From NCBI RefSeq assembly GCF_004357765.1, contig NZ_SMTE01000004.1:1-64000 (forward strand): 64,000 nucleotides of DNA. The letters are read 5' to 3'. The notes below the pieces were generated by a model. The model saw only the letters and a list, made by a program, of their open reading frames with translations. It had not been told where the DNA came from and did no database searches. This DNA is from Pseudomonas putida. Its GTDB lineage: Bacteria; Pseudomonadota; Gammaproteobacteria; Pseudomonadales; Pseudomonadaceae. How positions within the stretch are numbered: position 1 is the first letter of the stretch; the number at the start of each line of letters is the position of its first letter. The translations under genes were made by a program, and so were the position numbers. Shown here piece after piece: positions 8,011 to 15,736 of this stretch.

Positions 8011-9129
8011 ATGCCTTACCTACCAAATGAACGCCTGTCCAGTTACTTCACAGAAAACGGCATCGACCTGCACCACATCGACGAACAACTCCAGCAGGTG
8101 GCTTCCAACAGCCCGAACCTGCCCCTGTACCGCGACATGATACTGACCATCCTGCGCATGGCCCATGACGACAGCGACCGCTGGAGCGCAAAGATCACCC
8201 TGCAGGCCCTGCGTGAACTCGACCATTCCTTCCGTACCCTGCAGCGCTACAAGGGCCGTCGCAAGGTTACCGTGTTCGGCTCGGCACGCACGCCACTGGA
8301 GCATCCCATGTACGCTCTGGCCCGCGAACTCGGCGCAACCCTGGCTCGCTCCGATCTGATGGTCATTACGGGCGGCGGCGGCGGGATCATGGCGGCGGCC
8401 CACGAAGGGGCTGGCAGCGACCATAGTCTGGGTTTCAACATCACCCTGCCCTTCGAGCAACACGCCAATGCCACGGTGGACGGCACCGACAAGCTGCTGT
8501 CCTTCCACTTCTTCTTCATTCGCAAGCTGTTTTTCGTCAAGGAAGCCGATGCGCTGGTGCTGTGCCCGGGCGGTTTCGGCACACTCGATGAAGCCCTGGA
8601 AGTACTGACACTGATCCAGACCGGCAAGAGCCCCCTGGTGCCGGTGGTATTGCTCGACTCGCCCGGAGGATCGTTCTGGCGCGATTGCCTGGATTTTATT
8701 ACCCGCCAGTTGGAAGAGAATCGCTATATTCTGCCCACCGACCTCAAGCTGGTGCGCCTGGTACACAGTGCCGACGAAGCGGTGGAGGAAATCAATCAGT
8801 TCTACAGCAACTATCACTCCAGTCGCTGGCTGAAGAATCAGTTCGTGATCCGCATGCACCATGCACTGAGCGAAGCAGCGCTATACGACATCCAGGAAGG
8901 CTTCGCCGACCTGCGCCTGAGTGGCAAGTATCATCAGCAAGGGGACGGTGGTTTTGAACACGAGGTCGGTGATTTCAGTCACTTGACGAGGCTGACCTTC
9001 GCTTTCAATGGTCGTGACCAAGGCAGGCTGCGCGAACTGGTGGACTTCATCAACTTGCCGGAAAACTGGGCCAAGCCACAACCTATGCATACCACACAGC
9101 GTGCGCGGGAAGCGTTGAAAGCCAGCTAA
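8011..9129 (+). CDS. LOG-family Rossmann protein (TIGR00730), extended form
   Basis: 372 residues. LOG proteins hydrolyse nucleoside 5'-monophosphates (cytokinin riboside phosphates in plants, AMP/GMP-type substrates in bacteria) to base and ribose phosphate. The core is clear: VTVFGSAR (86-93), the glycine-rich nucleotide loop GGGGGIMAAAHEGA (121-134) and the catalytic signature PGGFGTLDE (186-194). Standard LOGs are about 180-220 residues; this one has roughly 80 extra N-terminal and about 110 extra C-terminal residues, closer to the larger PpnN-like type. Start supported by GAAGGAG 8 nt upstream. It is a single gene with a hairpin after it. Substrate unproven. Confidence 0.82.
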   Translation: MPYLPNERLSSYFTENGIDLHHIDEQLQQVASNSPNLPLYRDMILTILRMAHDDSDRWSAKITLQALRELDHSFRTLQRYKGRRKVTVFGSARTPLEHPMYALARELGATLARSDLMVITGGGGGIMAAAHEGAGSDHSLGFNITLPFEQHANATVDGTDKLLSFHFFFIRKLFFVKEADALVLCPGGFGTLDEALEVLTLIQTGKSPLVPVVLLDSPGGSFWRDCLDFITRQLEENRYILPTDLKLVRLVHSADEAVEEINQFYSNYHSSRWLKNQFVIRMHHALSEAALYDIQEGFADLRLSGKYHQQGDGGFEHEVGDFSHLTRLTFAFNGRDQGRLRELVDFINLPENWAKPQPMHTTQRAREALKAS

Positions 9130-9158
9130 AGGACTCAGGGCTCCATCAAGACAAACGA

Positions 9159-9186
9159 CCTCATCGCCGGCAAACCGGCGATGAGG
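9159..9186. terminator. Hairpin between the LOG gene and recX
   Basis: A 12-bp perfect stem, CCTCATCGCCGG with CCGGCGATGAGG, around a short CAAA loop. It lies between convergent genes. There is no T tract, so it may stop transcription only partly or protect 3' ends. Confidence 0.6.
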
Positions 9187-9191
9187 CCATC

Positions 9192-9662
9192 TCAGTAATC
9201 GTCCAGATCTCGCCCGTTGAGCAGACGGCCGATCATGTCCATGGGAAAGCCACGGTAGGCAAGAAACCGCGTCTGCTGGGCGCGACTACGAGGATCATGA
9301 GGGCGCTGCCCGGCGAACTTGCGTTGCCACGTGTCCCTGAGTAGCGCTGCCCAGTCCACTTCGCTTTCACGCAGTGCCTGGTCGACGTCGCCACGGTTGA
9401 GGCCACGCTGGCCCAATTCCTCGCGGATACGGGCAGGGCCGTAGCCGGAATTGGAGCGGTAACGGATGAAGCTTTCGAGATAGCGGGCTTCACTGAGCAG
9501 CCCTTCTTCGGCAAGCCGATCGAGCGCAGGCTCGATCAGCTCATCGGATGCGCCGCGCTGACGCAACTTGCGCGTCAGCTCGACTCGACCATGCTCGCGG
9601 CGCGCGAGGAGGTCCATGGCTGCCCGGCGGACCGCGACGGGATTGTCGAGTACGACGGACAT
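9192..9662 (-). CDS. recX: Regulatory protein RecX
   Basis: 156 residues, all helical. RecX binds RecA filaments and limits recombinase activity. Three-helix repeat elements are visible ([18 protein letters not shown] near residues 20-37; [27 protein letters not shown] near 61-87). It lies 10 nt downstream of recA on the same strand, the usual arrangement, so it is expressed by read-through from the LexA-controlled recA promoter. Confidence 0.93.
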   Translation of the reverse strand: MSVVLDNPVAVRRAAMDLLARREHGRVELTRKLRQRGASDELIEPALDRLAEEGLLSEARYLESFIRYRSNSGYGPARIREELGQRGLNRGDVDQALRESEVDWAALLRDTWQRKFAGQRPHDPRSRAQQTRFLAYRGFPMDMIGRLLNGRDLDDY

Positions 9663-9672
9663 ACGCGTCTAA

Positions 9673-10740
9673 TTAGTAGCCAGCGTCGGCGTCGGCTACA
9701 TCGTCAGCGTTGGCATCGGCGACGGCAGCCTTGCCAGCAGCGGCAACGGCACCCGAATTGAGCAGCTTGTCGCGGATCTGCTTCTCGATTTCGTTGCCGA
9801 TGGCCGGGTTCTCTTGCAGGTACTTGGCAGCGTTCGCCTTGCCCTGGCCGATCTTGTTGCCTTGGTAGCTGTACCAGGCACCGGATTTTTCCACCAGCCC
9901 TTGGGCAACGCCCAGGTCGATGATTTCACCGTTGCGGTAGATACCTTTACCGTAAAGGATCTGGAACTCGGCCTGACGGAACGGCGGCGAGACCTTGTTC
10001 TTGACGATCTTGACGCGGGTTTCGCTACCGACCACCTCGTCGCCTTCCTTGACCGCGCCAGTACGGCGGATGTCCAGACGCACCGAAGCGTAGAACTTCA
10101 GGGCGTTACCACCGGTGGTAGTCTCCGGGCTACCGAACATGACGCCGATCTTCATACGGATCTGGTTGATGAAGATGACCAGGCAGTTGGCGTTCTTGAT
10201 GTTACCGGTGATCTTGCGCAGCGCCTGGGACATCAGACGAGCCTGCAGACCCACATGCATGTCGCCCATCTCACCTTCGATCTCGGCCTTGGGTACCAGG
10301 GCAGCCACGGAGTCGACGATGATCACGTCAACGGCGTTGGAGCGCACCAGCATGTCGGTGATTTCCAGAGCCTGTTCACCGGTGTCCGGCTGCGAGACCA
10401 GCAGGTCGTCGACGTTGACGCCCAGCTTGCCAGCGTACTCCGGATCGAGGGCGTGCTCGGCGTCGACGAAGGCACAGGTGGCGCCGTTTTTCTGGGCTTC
10501 GGCGATGACCGACAGCGTCAGCGTGGTTTTACCCGACGATTCCGGGCCGTAGATCTCGACGATACGGCCTTTTGGCAGGCCGCCGATGCCAAGGGCGATG
10601 TCCAGGCCCAGCGAGCCGGTGGAAATGGCCGGGATGGCCGAACGCTCGTGGTCGCCCATGCGCATGACCGCGCCCTTGCCGAATTGGCGTTCGATCTGAC
10701 CCAGGGCCGCAGCCAAGGCGCGCTTCTTGTTGTCGTCCAT
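9673..10740 (-). CDS. recA: Recombinase RecA
   Basis: 355 residues. The ATP-dependent strand-exchange protein and SOS coprotease. The Walker A motif GPESSGKTT is at 65-73, Walker [11 protein letters not shown] near 140, and the DNA-binding loop region and acidic C-terminus ([14 protein letters not shown]) are present. The start at 10740 ([14 protein letters not shown]) has GAGGA 7 nt upstream and a LexA box 44 nt upstream. The longer open frame above it is not coding. RecA activation is also expected to cleave the tailocin repressor encoded at 26.5-27.3 kb. Confidence 0.98.
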   Translation of the reverse strand: MDDNKKRALAAALGQIERQFGKGAVMRMGDHERSAIPAISTGSLGLDIALGIGGLPKGRIVEIYGPESSGKTTLTLSVIAEAQKNGATCAFVDAEHALDPEYAGKLGVNVDDLLVSQPDTGEQALEITDMLVRSNAVDVIIVDSVAALVPKAEIEGEMGDMHVGLQARLMSQALRKITGNIKNANCLVIFINQIRMKIGVMFGSPETTTGGNALKFYASVRLDIRRTGAVKEGDEVVGSETRVKIVKNKVSPPFRQAEFQILYGKGIYRNGEIIDLGVAQGLVEKSGAWYSYQGNKIGQGKANAAKYLQENPAIGNEIEKQIRDKLLNSGAVAAAGKAAVADANADDVADADAGY

Positions 10741-10783
10741 TGAAATCCTCACGTGTTCGACTTGGCCCTGACGGCCGGAATAC

Positions 10784-10799
10784 CTGTATAAGTAGCCAG
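10784..10799 (-). promoter_or_regulatory. LexA (SOS) box of recA
   Basis: Reads CTGGCTACTTATACAG on the minus strand: perfect CTG and CAG half-sites with ten bases between, 44 nt before the recA start. Confidence 0.88.
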
Positions 10800-10843
10800 T
10801 ATTATTCCACAGGCGAGCGCCGAGGCAAACCCCTGTCGTCGAT

Positions 10844-11326
10844 TTACTCGGCACCGAGCTGTAACAAGCCGTCTAACGCGGCGATTACCGTCTGTCGACG
10901 CACTGCTTCGCGGTCGCCGTCGAAGTGCCGGCGTTCGCTGCTGACATGGTCGCCATCGGCCCAAGCCAGCCATACGGTGCCCACTGGCTTGTCGGGCGAT
11001 CCGCCGTCAGGCCCGGCCACGCCGCTCACCGCAACGGCAAAGCGTGCGCCGCTGGCGGCCTGGGCGCCACGGGCCATGGCCTCGACCACTTCCTGGCTGA
11101 CTGCGCCGACTTGGCCGAACAGGGTCTCGGGGACGTTCAGTTGGCGGGTTTTCTGGCTGTTGGAGTAGGTGATGTAACCGGCCTCGAACCAGGCCGAGCT
11201 GCCCGGCACACGGGTGATGGCCTCGGCGATGCCGCCGCCGGTGCAGGATTCGGCGGTGGTGACATGGGCGTTGAGGCGTTGCAGATGTTCGCCCAGGCGG
11301 GTGGCGAGAACGGTGATCGGGTCCAT
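10844..11326 (-). CDS. cinA: CinA-family nicotinamide-nucleotide amidohydrolase (PncC)
   Basis: 160 residues, a stand-alone CinA C-terminal domain. It deamidates nicotinamide mononucleotide to nicotinate mononucleotide for NAD recycling. Characteristic motifs: [21 protein letters not shown] (near 24-44), [30 protein letters not shown]. It precedes recA on the same strand. The start [11 protein letters not shown] at 11326 follows a GGACTCC-type weak site. The frame stays open 156 codons further upstream, but those codons run through the repetitive REP palindrome and are not credible coding sequence. It marks one edge of the tailocin insertion locus. Confidence 0.92.
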   Translation of the reverse strand: MDPITVLATRLGEHLQRLNAHVTTAESCTGGGIAEAITRVPGSSAWFEAGYITYSNSQKTRQLNVPETLFGQVGAVSQEVVEAMARGAQAASGARFAVAVSGVAGPDGGSPDKPVGTVWLAWADGDHVSSERRHFDGDREAVRRQTVIAALDGLLQLGAE

Positions 11327-11368
11327 GGGTGGAGTCCTTGGGGGGATGGGGTACGGTAGCATTTGGGG

Positions 11369-11735
11369 TGTGCGATTGAGAAATGTAGCGGCGCCCGAAC
11401 TGTGGTTCGCGAGGTGTGCACTTGAGAGGTGCAGCGCCACTGAAATCGAGCGCCGCCCGCGCGGCGCTTCGCGGGACAAGCCCGCTCCCACAGTTTGTTG
11501 CAACGAACCTATGTCTGATAGGTCATGGTTGTCAGCCTGGTGGGCCCGGCGCGATATTTGTGTTGGCGCAGGGCTCACCACGATATTCGGTGGTGCCGCC
11601 AAAGGCGAACAACCCCGGCCTGACAGACATAGGTTCGTTGCAACAAACTGTGGGAGCGGGCTTGTCCCGCGAAGCGCCGCGCGGGCGGCGCTCGATTTCG
11701 GCAGCGCTACATTTCTCAAGCGCACACCCTGAACC
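11369..11735. repeat. Perfect 76-bp inverted repeat carrying REP sequences, with flanking motif copies
   Basis: The left arm 11442-11517 and right arm 11624-11699 are exact reverse complements over 76 bases, with a 106-bp spacer. Each arm contains the Pseudomonas REP core (GCGGGACAAGCCCGCTCC and its complement), so this is a BIME-like element. Imperfect complementarity continues outward for about 36 more bases on each side. A third copy of the outer motif (GTGTGCG-TTGAGAAATGTAGCG) stands alone at about 11369. The spacer shows no credible gene. It lies in the cinA upstream region, between cinA and the DUF6124 leader. Confidence 0.85.
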
Positions 11736-11836
11736 ACCGCCGCTCCGTAAGAAGATTCCGAACCTGGATCCCAATACTTCAGTGGCACAACCATATCGAA
11801 CTATCCTACGCCCTGTGTCGGATGTCATCTGATAGG

Positions 11837-12067
11837 CGGGGAAGTACCCCAGGGATAAGGTCACGGTTCGCCCATATGGCGAGCGGCTGTGAGAAGCCGA
11901 CGTTGCCCCTTACTGCTGTGGCTTTCTGTCATGGTAGCCGTGCGCGTGCAGACTTCGGTCTAGCCGCGAACTCGGGGCGCGGACTTCTCACCTCGCGTAC
12001 GGCTGCCACCCAAACCGTGAGAAGTGCTTGGTGGCGGTTTTTTGGACCAACCCCGCGGACGATCACC
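11837..12067 (+). promoter_or_regulatory. Attenuator-like structured leader of the DUF6124/DUF3077 pair
   Basis: About 230 nt with no gene. Segment 1, GTGAGAAG at 11889-11896, and segment 4, GTGAGAAGT at 12017-12025, can each pair with segment 2, ACTTCTCAC at 11983-11991. Segment 3, GCCACC at 12005-12010, pairs with GGTGGC at 12030-12035 followed by six T at 12038-12043, forming an intrinsic terminator 24 nt before the ATG at 12068. Pairing of 2 with 4 would topologically compete with the terminator; pairing of 1 with 2 would allow it. A further small hairpin (TCGCC-CATAT-GGCGA) lies at about 11868-11882. Confidence 0.5.
12005..12043 (+). terminator. Intrinsic terminator inside the DUF6124 leader
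   Basis: GCCACC(C)AA pairs with TTGGTGGC, one bulged C, followed by GG and six T. It lies upstream of, not after, a coding region, which points to attenuation. Confidence 0.55.
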
Positions 12068-12316
12068 ATGAAAAAAATCATCCCTCCCCCCACTGACCTC
12101 AATTCCCCCCGCTACACATTTCCACCCTACCTCCCCCGCGAAAAAGCCCTGCTCTACGCAACCAAGCTCATGAAAAGCCTCACCAAAACCAGCAACGACT
12201 ACCTGAATGCCGAAACCGATGAAGCCGCCACGTCCGCCCTCGACGAACTAGCGATGCGCACCGACCTGTTGGCAGCGGTACTCACCCACCTGCAAAACCT
12301 GGAGCGTGCGCAATGA
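12068..12316 (+). CDS. DUF6124-like small protein
   Basis: 82 residues: MKKIIPPPTDLNSPRYTFPPYLPREKALL-type N-terminus, then a helical region with a regular spacing of small residues. The proline-rich start and following helices resemble DUF6124 proteins, found in multiple copies in fluorescent pseudomonads; function unknown. The ribosome site is weak (GCGGA). The stop overlaps the next start by four bases (ATGA), so the two are translationally coupled. It sits in the accessory strip between cinA and the tailocin, convergent with it. Confidence 0.7.
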   Translation: MKKIIPPPTDLNSPRYTFPPYLPREKALLYATKLMKSLTKTSNDYLNAETDEAATSALDELAMRTDLLAAVLTHLQNLERAQ

Positions 12317-12564
12317 AAACCACGCTCGGCTCCCGCACCACCGCAGGCCAGACCAACTTCTCCGAGCTATACGCCATCCGCCCGGGAATTCCCCTCGATC
12401 ATGCCTTCTCCGAACTCTCCGCCCTGCTCGGCTGCATCGAGCACCTGACCGAGGAAGCCGAAATGGAAAGCAATCTGATCGCCGGCAGTGCAGCGCGCAT
12501 CCTCAGCGCCATGGCCAAGGCACTGATCAATGACATGGAGGTAGGCTTCAATTGCGGTAATTGA
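12313..12564 (+). CDS. DUF3077 family small protein
   Basis: 83 residues. The stretch LYAIRPGIPLDHAFSELSALLGCIEHL matches the DUF3077 pattern (F/L-x-V-R-P-G-x-P-x-x-x-A-L-x-x-A-S-x-L-L), followed by a helix ending in AKALINDME. Members are common as tandem partners of DUF6124 genes in Pseudomonas and have no known function. Coupled to the upstream gene by an ATGA overlap and followed by a strong hairpin shared with the tailocin's 3' end. Confidence 0.75.
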   Translation: MKTTLGSRTTAGQTNFSELYAIRPGIPLDHAFSELSALLGCIEHLTEEAEMESNLIAGSAARILSAMAKALINDMEVGFNCGN

Positions 12565-12566
12565 TC

Positions 12567-12592
12567 CTGGGAGCGGCTCGATGCCGCTCCCA
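12567..12592. terminator. Hairpin separating the DUF3077 gene from the tailocin lysis genes
   Basis: TGGGAGCGGC pairs with GCCGCTCCCA around a TCGAT loop, between the DUF3077 stop (12564) and the spanin stop (12596). It has no long T tract and probably serves both directions. Confidence 0.65.
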
Positions 12593-12595
12593 TAG

Positions 12596-13084
12596 CTATG
12601 GCCCTCCCCGCAACACCTCGCGAACATAATCCTGACACCCCCGCAACGCCATCAATCCCCGGTCGCCTTCATCGGTAATGGCGATAATTCGTCCAGCATG
12701 CGCCGGCTCAAGTCGGGCGCGTACGGCGCCATGATCCATGCCGCCGGTGCCGACGGCGGCAGGCATAGAGGCGCAGGCGTCATCGCGCTCGACCAGGGCC
12801 GACAAGCGCACATCGGCAGTAGCCAAGCGATCACGCAGGCGTGCTTGAGACTGTTGCGCATCGTTCAACTCCTTGAAAAACCGGCTTTCGCTGTCACGCA
12901 GACGCTGCTCCAGGCCTTGACGTTGCGCGCGTTCACCCTCCAACTGCGCTACCAGAGCCTGGGCCTGTGCCGCGTCCTGTTCCGCCAGCGAACGAGCGCA
13001 GCGCCAGCCCTGGGTTTGCCAGCCGAGCGCCGCACTCGCCAGCATCAGCAGCCCACATACAGCCAACTGCACACGGCTCAGCAC
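12596..13084 (-). CDS. Tailocin i-spanin (Rz-like, LysB)
   Basis: 162 residues from a GTG start with GGGAGGTA just upstream; the start overlaps the endolysin stop. The N-terminal membrane anchor (VQLAVCGLLMLASAALGW, about residues 5-22) is followed by a long charged coiled coil (AEQDAAQAQALVAQLEGERAQRQGLEQRLRDSESRFF), as in Rz inner-membrane spanins. Together with the nested o-spanin it would fuse inner and outer membranes after wall degradation, freeing the tailocin particles. It is the last gene of the operon. An alternative start further upstream would lie inside the endolysin and is not supported. Confidence 0.78.
   Translation of the reverse strand: MLSRVQLAVCGLLMLASAALGWQTQGWRCARSLAEQDAAQAQALVAQLEGERAQRQGLEQRLRDSESRFFKELNDAQQSQARLRDRLATADVRLSALVERDDACASMPAAVGTGGMDHGAVRARLEPAHAGRIIAITDEGDRGLMALRGCQDYVREVLRGGP
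12652..12861 (-). CDS. Nested o-spanin lipoprotein (Rz1-like, LysC)
   Basis: 69 residues in a different frame wholly inside the i-spanin gene, the usual Rz/Rz1 layout. A short signal (MRNSLKHACVIAWLLPMCAC) has candidate lipidation cysteines at C18 and C20, though the lipobox is not canonical. The mature part is proline-rich and contains APAAWIMAPYAPDLSRRML, resembling the PPPAWIMQPPPDW segment of lambda Rz1. The resemblance and nesting support a real gene; expression is unproven. Confidence 0.6.
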   Translation of the reverse strand: MRNSLKHACVIAWLLPMCACRPWSSAMTPAPLCLPPSAPAAWIMAPYAPDLSRRMLDELSPLPMKATGD

Positions 13085-13626
13085 AGTACCTCCCGCGCTC
13101 TGGCCCACAGTTTGAGGCGATCCTCCAAGCCATTGAGCCCGCCATTGATGAGCCGGGTAATGCGGTTGAACTCGCCTTGGTCGGCGAGCGCATTGAGGCC
13201 CCGCGATTGCCAGAACCAGGCTGCCGATTCGCACGCCCAGCGCGGTTGCTCGAGCAGCTGCGGCTGCTCCAATAGACGTTCGTCGCCAAACAGGGCGCGG
13301 CTGCAAGCTTGGTAGTTGTTGTATCCGGTGACCTGAATCAGCCCGCGCCCCCGGTAACGCTGGCCATCACCGTCGGCCTGGGGCGTGTTGCCCAGGCGCA
13401 GCGCCAGGCTGCCCGTGTCGTAACGCGCCAGGTATCGATCGTTGCCCAGTTCGCGCACATAACGCAATTGGCCGGATTCATGACCGACCTGGGCTATAAA
13501 AGCCGCCACGCGCCTGGGGTTGTCGATTTCCCAGCGCGGCATGCAGGCGTTGAGCGCCGGTAGGAAATCGCCCGCGACACGGCGGGCGTTGGGCAGTATC
13601 TGCACCAGTTGTGATTCGCTGAGCAT
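13078..13626 (-). CDS. Tailocin endolysin, glycoside hydrolase family 19
   Basis: 182 residues. Chitinase-like GH19 lysozyme that cleaves peptidoglycan glycan strands to release tailocins. Catalytic glutamates are expected at E50 (QVGHESGQ) and E59 (YVREL), and the signature YRGRGLIQVTGYNNY occupies residues 91-105. There is no signal peptide, so export depends on the holin at the other end of the operon. It lies between the tail protein D gene and the spanins. Confidence 0.9.
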   Translation of the reverse strand: MLSESQLVQILPNARRVAGDFLPALNACMPRWEIDNPRRVAAFIAQVGHESGQLRYVRELGNDRYLARYDTGSLALRLGNTPQADGDGQRYRGRGLIQVTGYNNYQACSRALFGDERLLEQPQLLEQPRWACESAAWFWQSRGLNALADQGEFNRITRLINGGLNGLEDRLKLWARAREVLC

Positions 13627-13656
13627 CCTTGTTTACCTCTTCCAATGAGTCATCGG

Positions 13657-14679
13657 TCAGCGTTGCCTGACGCTGCCTTTGGCTTGCACCTTGCCCGCCT
13701 TGCCGCCGTTGCACTGCACGGTGGTGCGCCAACCGGACGCGGTGAAAACCTGTTCCACCGAGTCGATCAGGTATTGGCCGCCGAGCCCAGTGGCAAAGCC
13801 TTCCAGGTCAATGCTGCGCTCGGCGAACAGGTCGTTGCGCCCTGGCAGGTCCAGACGCACGCTGGCGGTGTCGCGGTTAAAACCGGCCAGACGCGCCCTG
13901 GCAGCCTGTTCGGCAGCGCTGCGGTCGGGGTACAGGTGGCGGTCGGTGTGCACTGGACGCTGACCGTTAGCCGCTTCCCCGTTAGTCAGTTCCACTACCT
14001 TCTGTTCGCCAGTGGCGAGATCCTGGTAGCGGGTGCGTACGATGGCTCGCGCAGCCTTGTCATCCAGGCGGAACTGCCATTGGCTTACTTCGGCGCGAGT
14101 CAGCCTGACCATGCCCAAGGGCTTGCCAGTAGCGCTCTGCCCCGCCTGGCGTGGCAGCACCAGCAACTGGCCGTTGCCCAGCTTGGCGGTGCAGTCGTAC
14201 TGGCGGGCCAGGCGGGTGATGAAGTTGAAGTCCGATTCGTTGTACTGATCGACCCTAGCCACCTGGGTGAGCACCGGGCAGATCGCCTGCCAACCATTGC
14301 GCGCGCCGATCTCGGCGACGATGCGCTGCAGGGTCACGGCCTCCCAGCTACCGCTGCGGATGGTCCGGCCACTGCCACGCAGGTCGCTGGCCTTGCCGCG
14401 GATTACCAGGGTGTCCGGTGGACCGGACAGCTCCACCTCGTCCACCGTGAAGCGCCCCAAACGCGCCAGGGGCTGGCCGACATAGCCCAGGTGCACCTCG
14501 ATCGATGCACCCCGGGCTGGCAGGGCCACAACTGCGTCGCGGGCATCGATGCGCAGCTCGAAGTCATCGGACTCCATGCCGGGTTTGTCGGTGGTGCGCA
14601 AGAGCAGCAGGCGGTCATTGATCTGGGTGGTGATGTCGTTGCCGTCGGCAACGATGCGAAATTGCGGTTGCATGGGCAT
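13657..14679 (-). CDS. Phage late control D-like tail protein (baseplate hub, gpD)
   Basis: 340 residues, related to P2 gpD. It contributes to the hub joining tube, tape measure and spike. The fold is visible as FRIVADGNDITTQINDRLLLLRTTD at the N-terminus, NESDFNFITRLARQYDC near residues 149-165, and FATGLGGQYLIDSVEQVF toward the C-terminus. Two ATGs lie close together at 14679 and 14673; the first has GGAG 4 nt away and the second has better spacing. Order T-U-X-D matches P2-like tails. Confidence 0.9.
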   Translation of the reverse strand: MPMQPQFRIVADGNDITTQINDRLLLLRTTDKPGMESDDFELRIDARDAVVALPARGASIEVHLGYVGQPLARLGRFTVDEVELSGPPDTLVIRGKASDLRGSGRTIRSGSWEAVTLQRIVAEIGARNGWQAICPVLTQVARVDQYNESDFNFITRLARQYDCTAKLGNGQLLVLPRQAGQSATGKPLGMVRLTRAEVSQWQFRLDDKAARAIVRTRYQDLATGEQKVVELTNGEAANGQRPVHTDRHLYPDRSAAEQAARARLAGFNRDTASVRLDLPGRNDLFAERSIDLEGFATGLGGQYLIDSVEQVFTASGWRTTVQCNGGKAGKVQAKGSVRQR

Positions 14680-14700
14680 GACTCCGTTGGGGTTGCGCCA

Positions 14701-14907
14701 TCAGTCCCACAACTGGACGGTGGCCGTGCCCGGCACGTTGACCTCGGGCAAGCGAATCAACACACCGCTGCGAAACGGTTGTGCCTCGTCCGCCAGGCCC
14801 TGGTTGGCTTCGAGCACCGCCTCGACGGTGCCGTTGAGATGGCCGTAGTAATGCTGGCAAAGGGTGTCGAGGACATCGCCCTCAGAGGTTCTGCAGGTCT
14901 TGGCCAT
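14701..14907 (-). CDS. Tail protein X (gpX, LysM-like)
   Basis: 68 residues. Small LysM-like protein of P2 type: EGDVLDTLCQHYYGHLNGTVEAVLEANQGLAD followed by LPEV. The start MAKTCRT at 14907 lies inside the 3' end of gene U, overlapping it by 26 nt, as is common in compact tail operons; a longer frame to 14952 lacks a better start. Likely acts in tail completion or the baseplate. Confidence 0.85.
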   Translation of the reverse strand: MAKTCRTSEGDVLDTLCQHYYGHLNGTVEAVLEANQGLADEAQPFRSGVLIRLPEVNVPGTATVQLWD

Positions 14908-15727
14908 AGCTGACGAACTCCAGTGAGAAGCCTTGTTTACGCGGGATGCCACCCGCCAGCAGCAGGCCCTGATCCTCCTCGATACTGGTCAGGCACCAGT
15001 TGCCGAGTACTTCGCCATAGCCTGTGGTCAACGACAGCGGCAGCAACTGGCGACCGATGTCACGCAGGGTTTGCAACTGACCGAGGCCACCTCTGAAGCC
15101 GGGGAAAATGGCCCCACGGATGCTGATGGTTTCTTCGCCCAGGCTTACCGCCTGCTGGGCGTTTTCTCGGCTCAGGCGTTCCTGAGCGGCCCATCGAAAA
15201 CGCGTTTGCCGGCGCAATTGGTCGAAGGCAGCGGTGTCGAGGTTGAAGTAGTAGGGCGCGGCATTGGCCTTGAGCGGCTGCAGCACCAACAGATGGGGGA
15301 ACGGCGTGATCGCTTCGGCAGCGGGTGTGGTCAGCGGGGCAAAGCCGAGCGCGGACATCACGCCGCTGGCCACGGCCTGCGCGTCACCGATCACCCGACG
15401 GATCGCCGCGCCAGCCTTGCCCAGGTGCTCGGTAAGGGCATCGACGCGGTCACGCACCTTGCGCACCGTTTCGACGGTCTGCTCGTACTTGGCGATCACG
15501 TTGTCCACGCGCTGCTTGGCCGAGTCGATCGCGCGCATCGTGCGTTGCAGACGCTTGCCGATCTCCGGGCCGATCCAGGGCAAGGCTTCGAGTTCGGCGG
15601 CCGCCTCCTTTACATGGCCAACCGCCTGGTCCATCGGTTCGAGCATGGCGTCGGCACGCCGACGCCCCTCCTCGCCCGCCTTGACCAGTGCATGCAAGCC
15701 GCCTTGCAACTGCTCCAGGTAGGTCAT
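14882..15727 (-). CDS. Tail terminator-type protein U with long helical N-terminus
   Basis: 281 residues. The C-terminal half (LLVLQPLKANAAPYYFNLDTAAFDQLRRQTRFRWAAQERL onward, EETISIRGAIFPGFRGGLGQL, EFVSYGQDLQNL) matches phage gpU. The N-terminal ~125 residues are a helical coiled-coil segment absent from the short P2 U, so this is an extended or fused form. SD AGGAG precedes the ATG at 15727. It lies between the tape measure and X genes. Confidence 0.85.
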   Translation of the reverse strand: MTYLEQLQGGLHALVKAGEEGRRRADAMLEPMDQAVGHVKEAAAELEALPWIGPEIGKRLQRTMRAIDSAKQRVDNVIAKYEQTVETVRKVRDRVDALTEHLGKAGAAIRRVIGDAQAVASGVMSALGFAPLTTPAAEAITPFPHLLVLQPLKANAAPYYFNLDTAAFDQLRRQTRFRWAAQERLSRENAQQAVSLGEETISIRGAIFPGFRGGLGQLQTLRDIGRQLLPLSLTTGYGEVLGNWCLTSIEEDQGLLLAGGIPRKQGFSLEFVSYGQDLQNL

Positions 15728-15736
15728 GGGTACTCC

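Noticed and set aside
11327-11794. N-terminal extension of CinA through the REP palindrome
   Set aside because: The frame is open, but it translates inverted REP DNA and has no family match; CinA homologues begin at MDPI-like sequence.
11532-11864. Small minus-strand ORF inside the inverted repeat
   Set aside because: Derived from repeat DNA; no ribosome site, no family.
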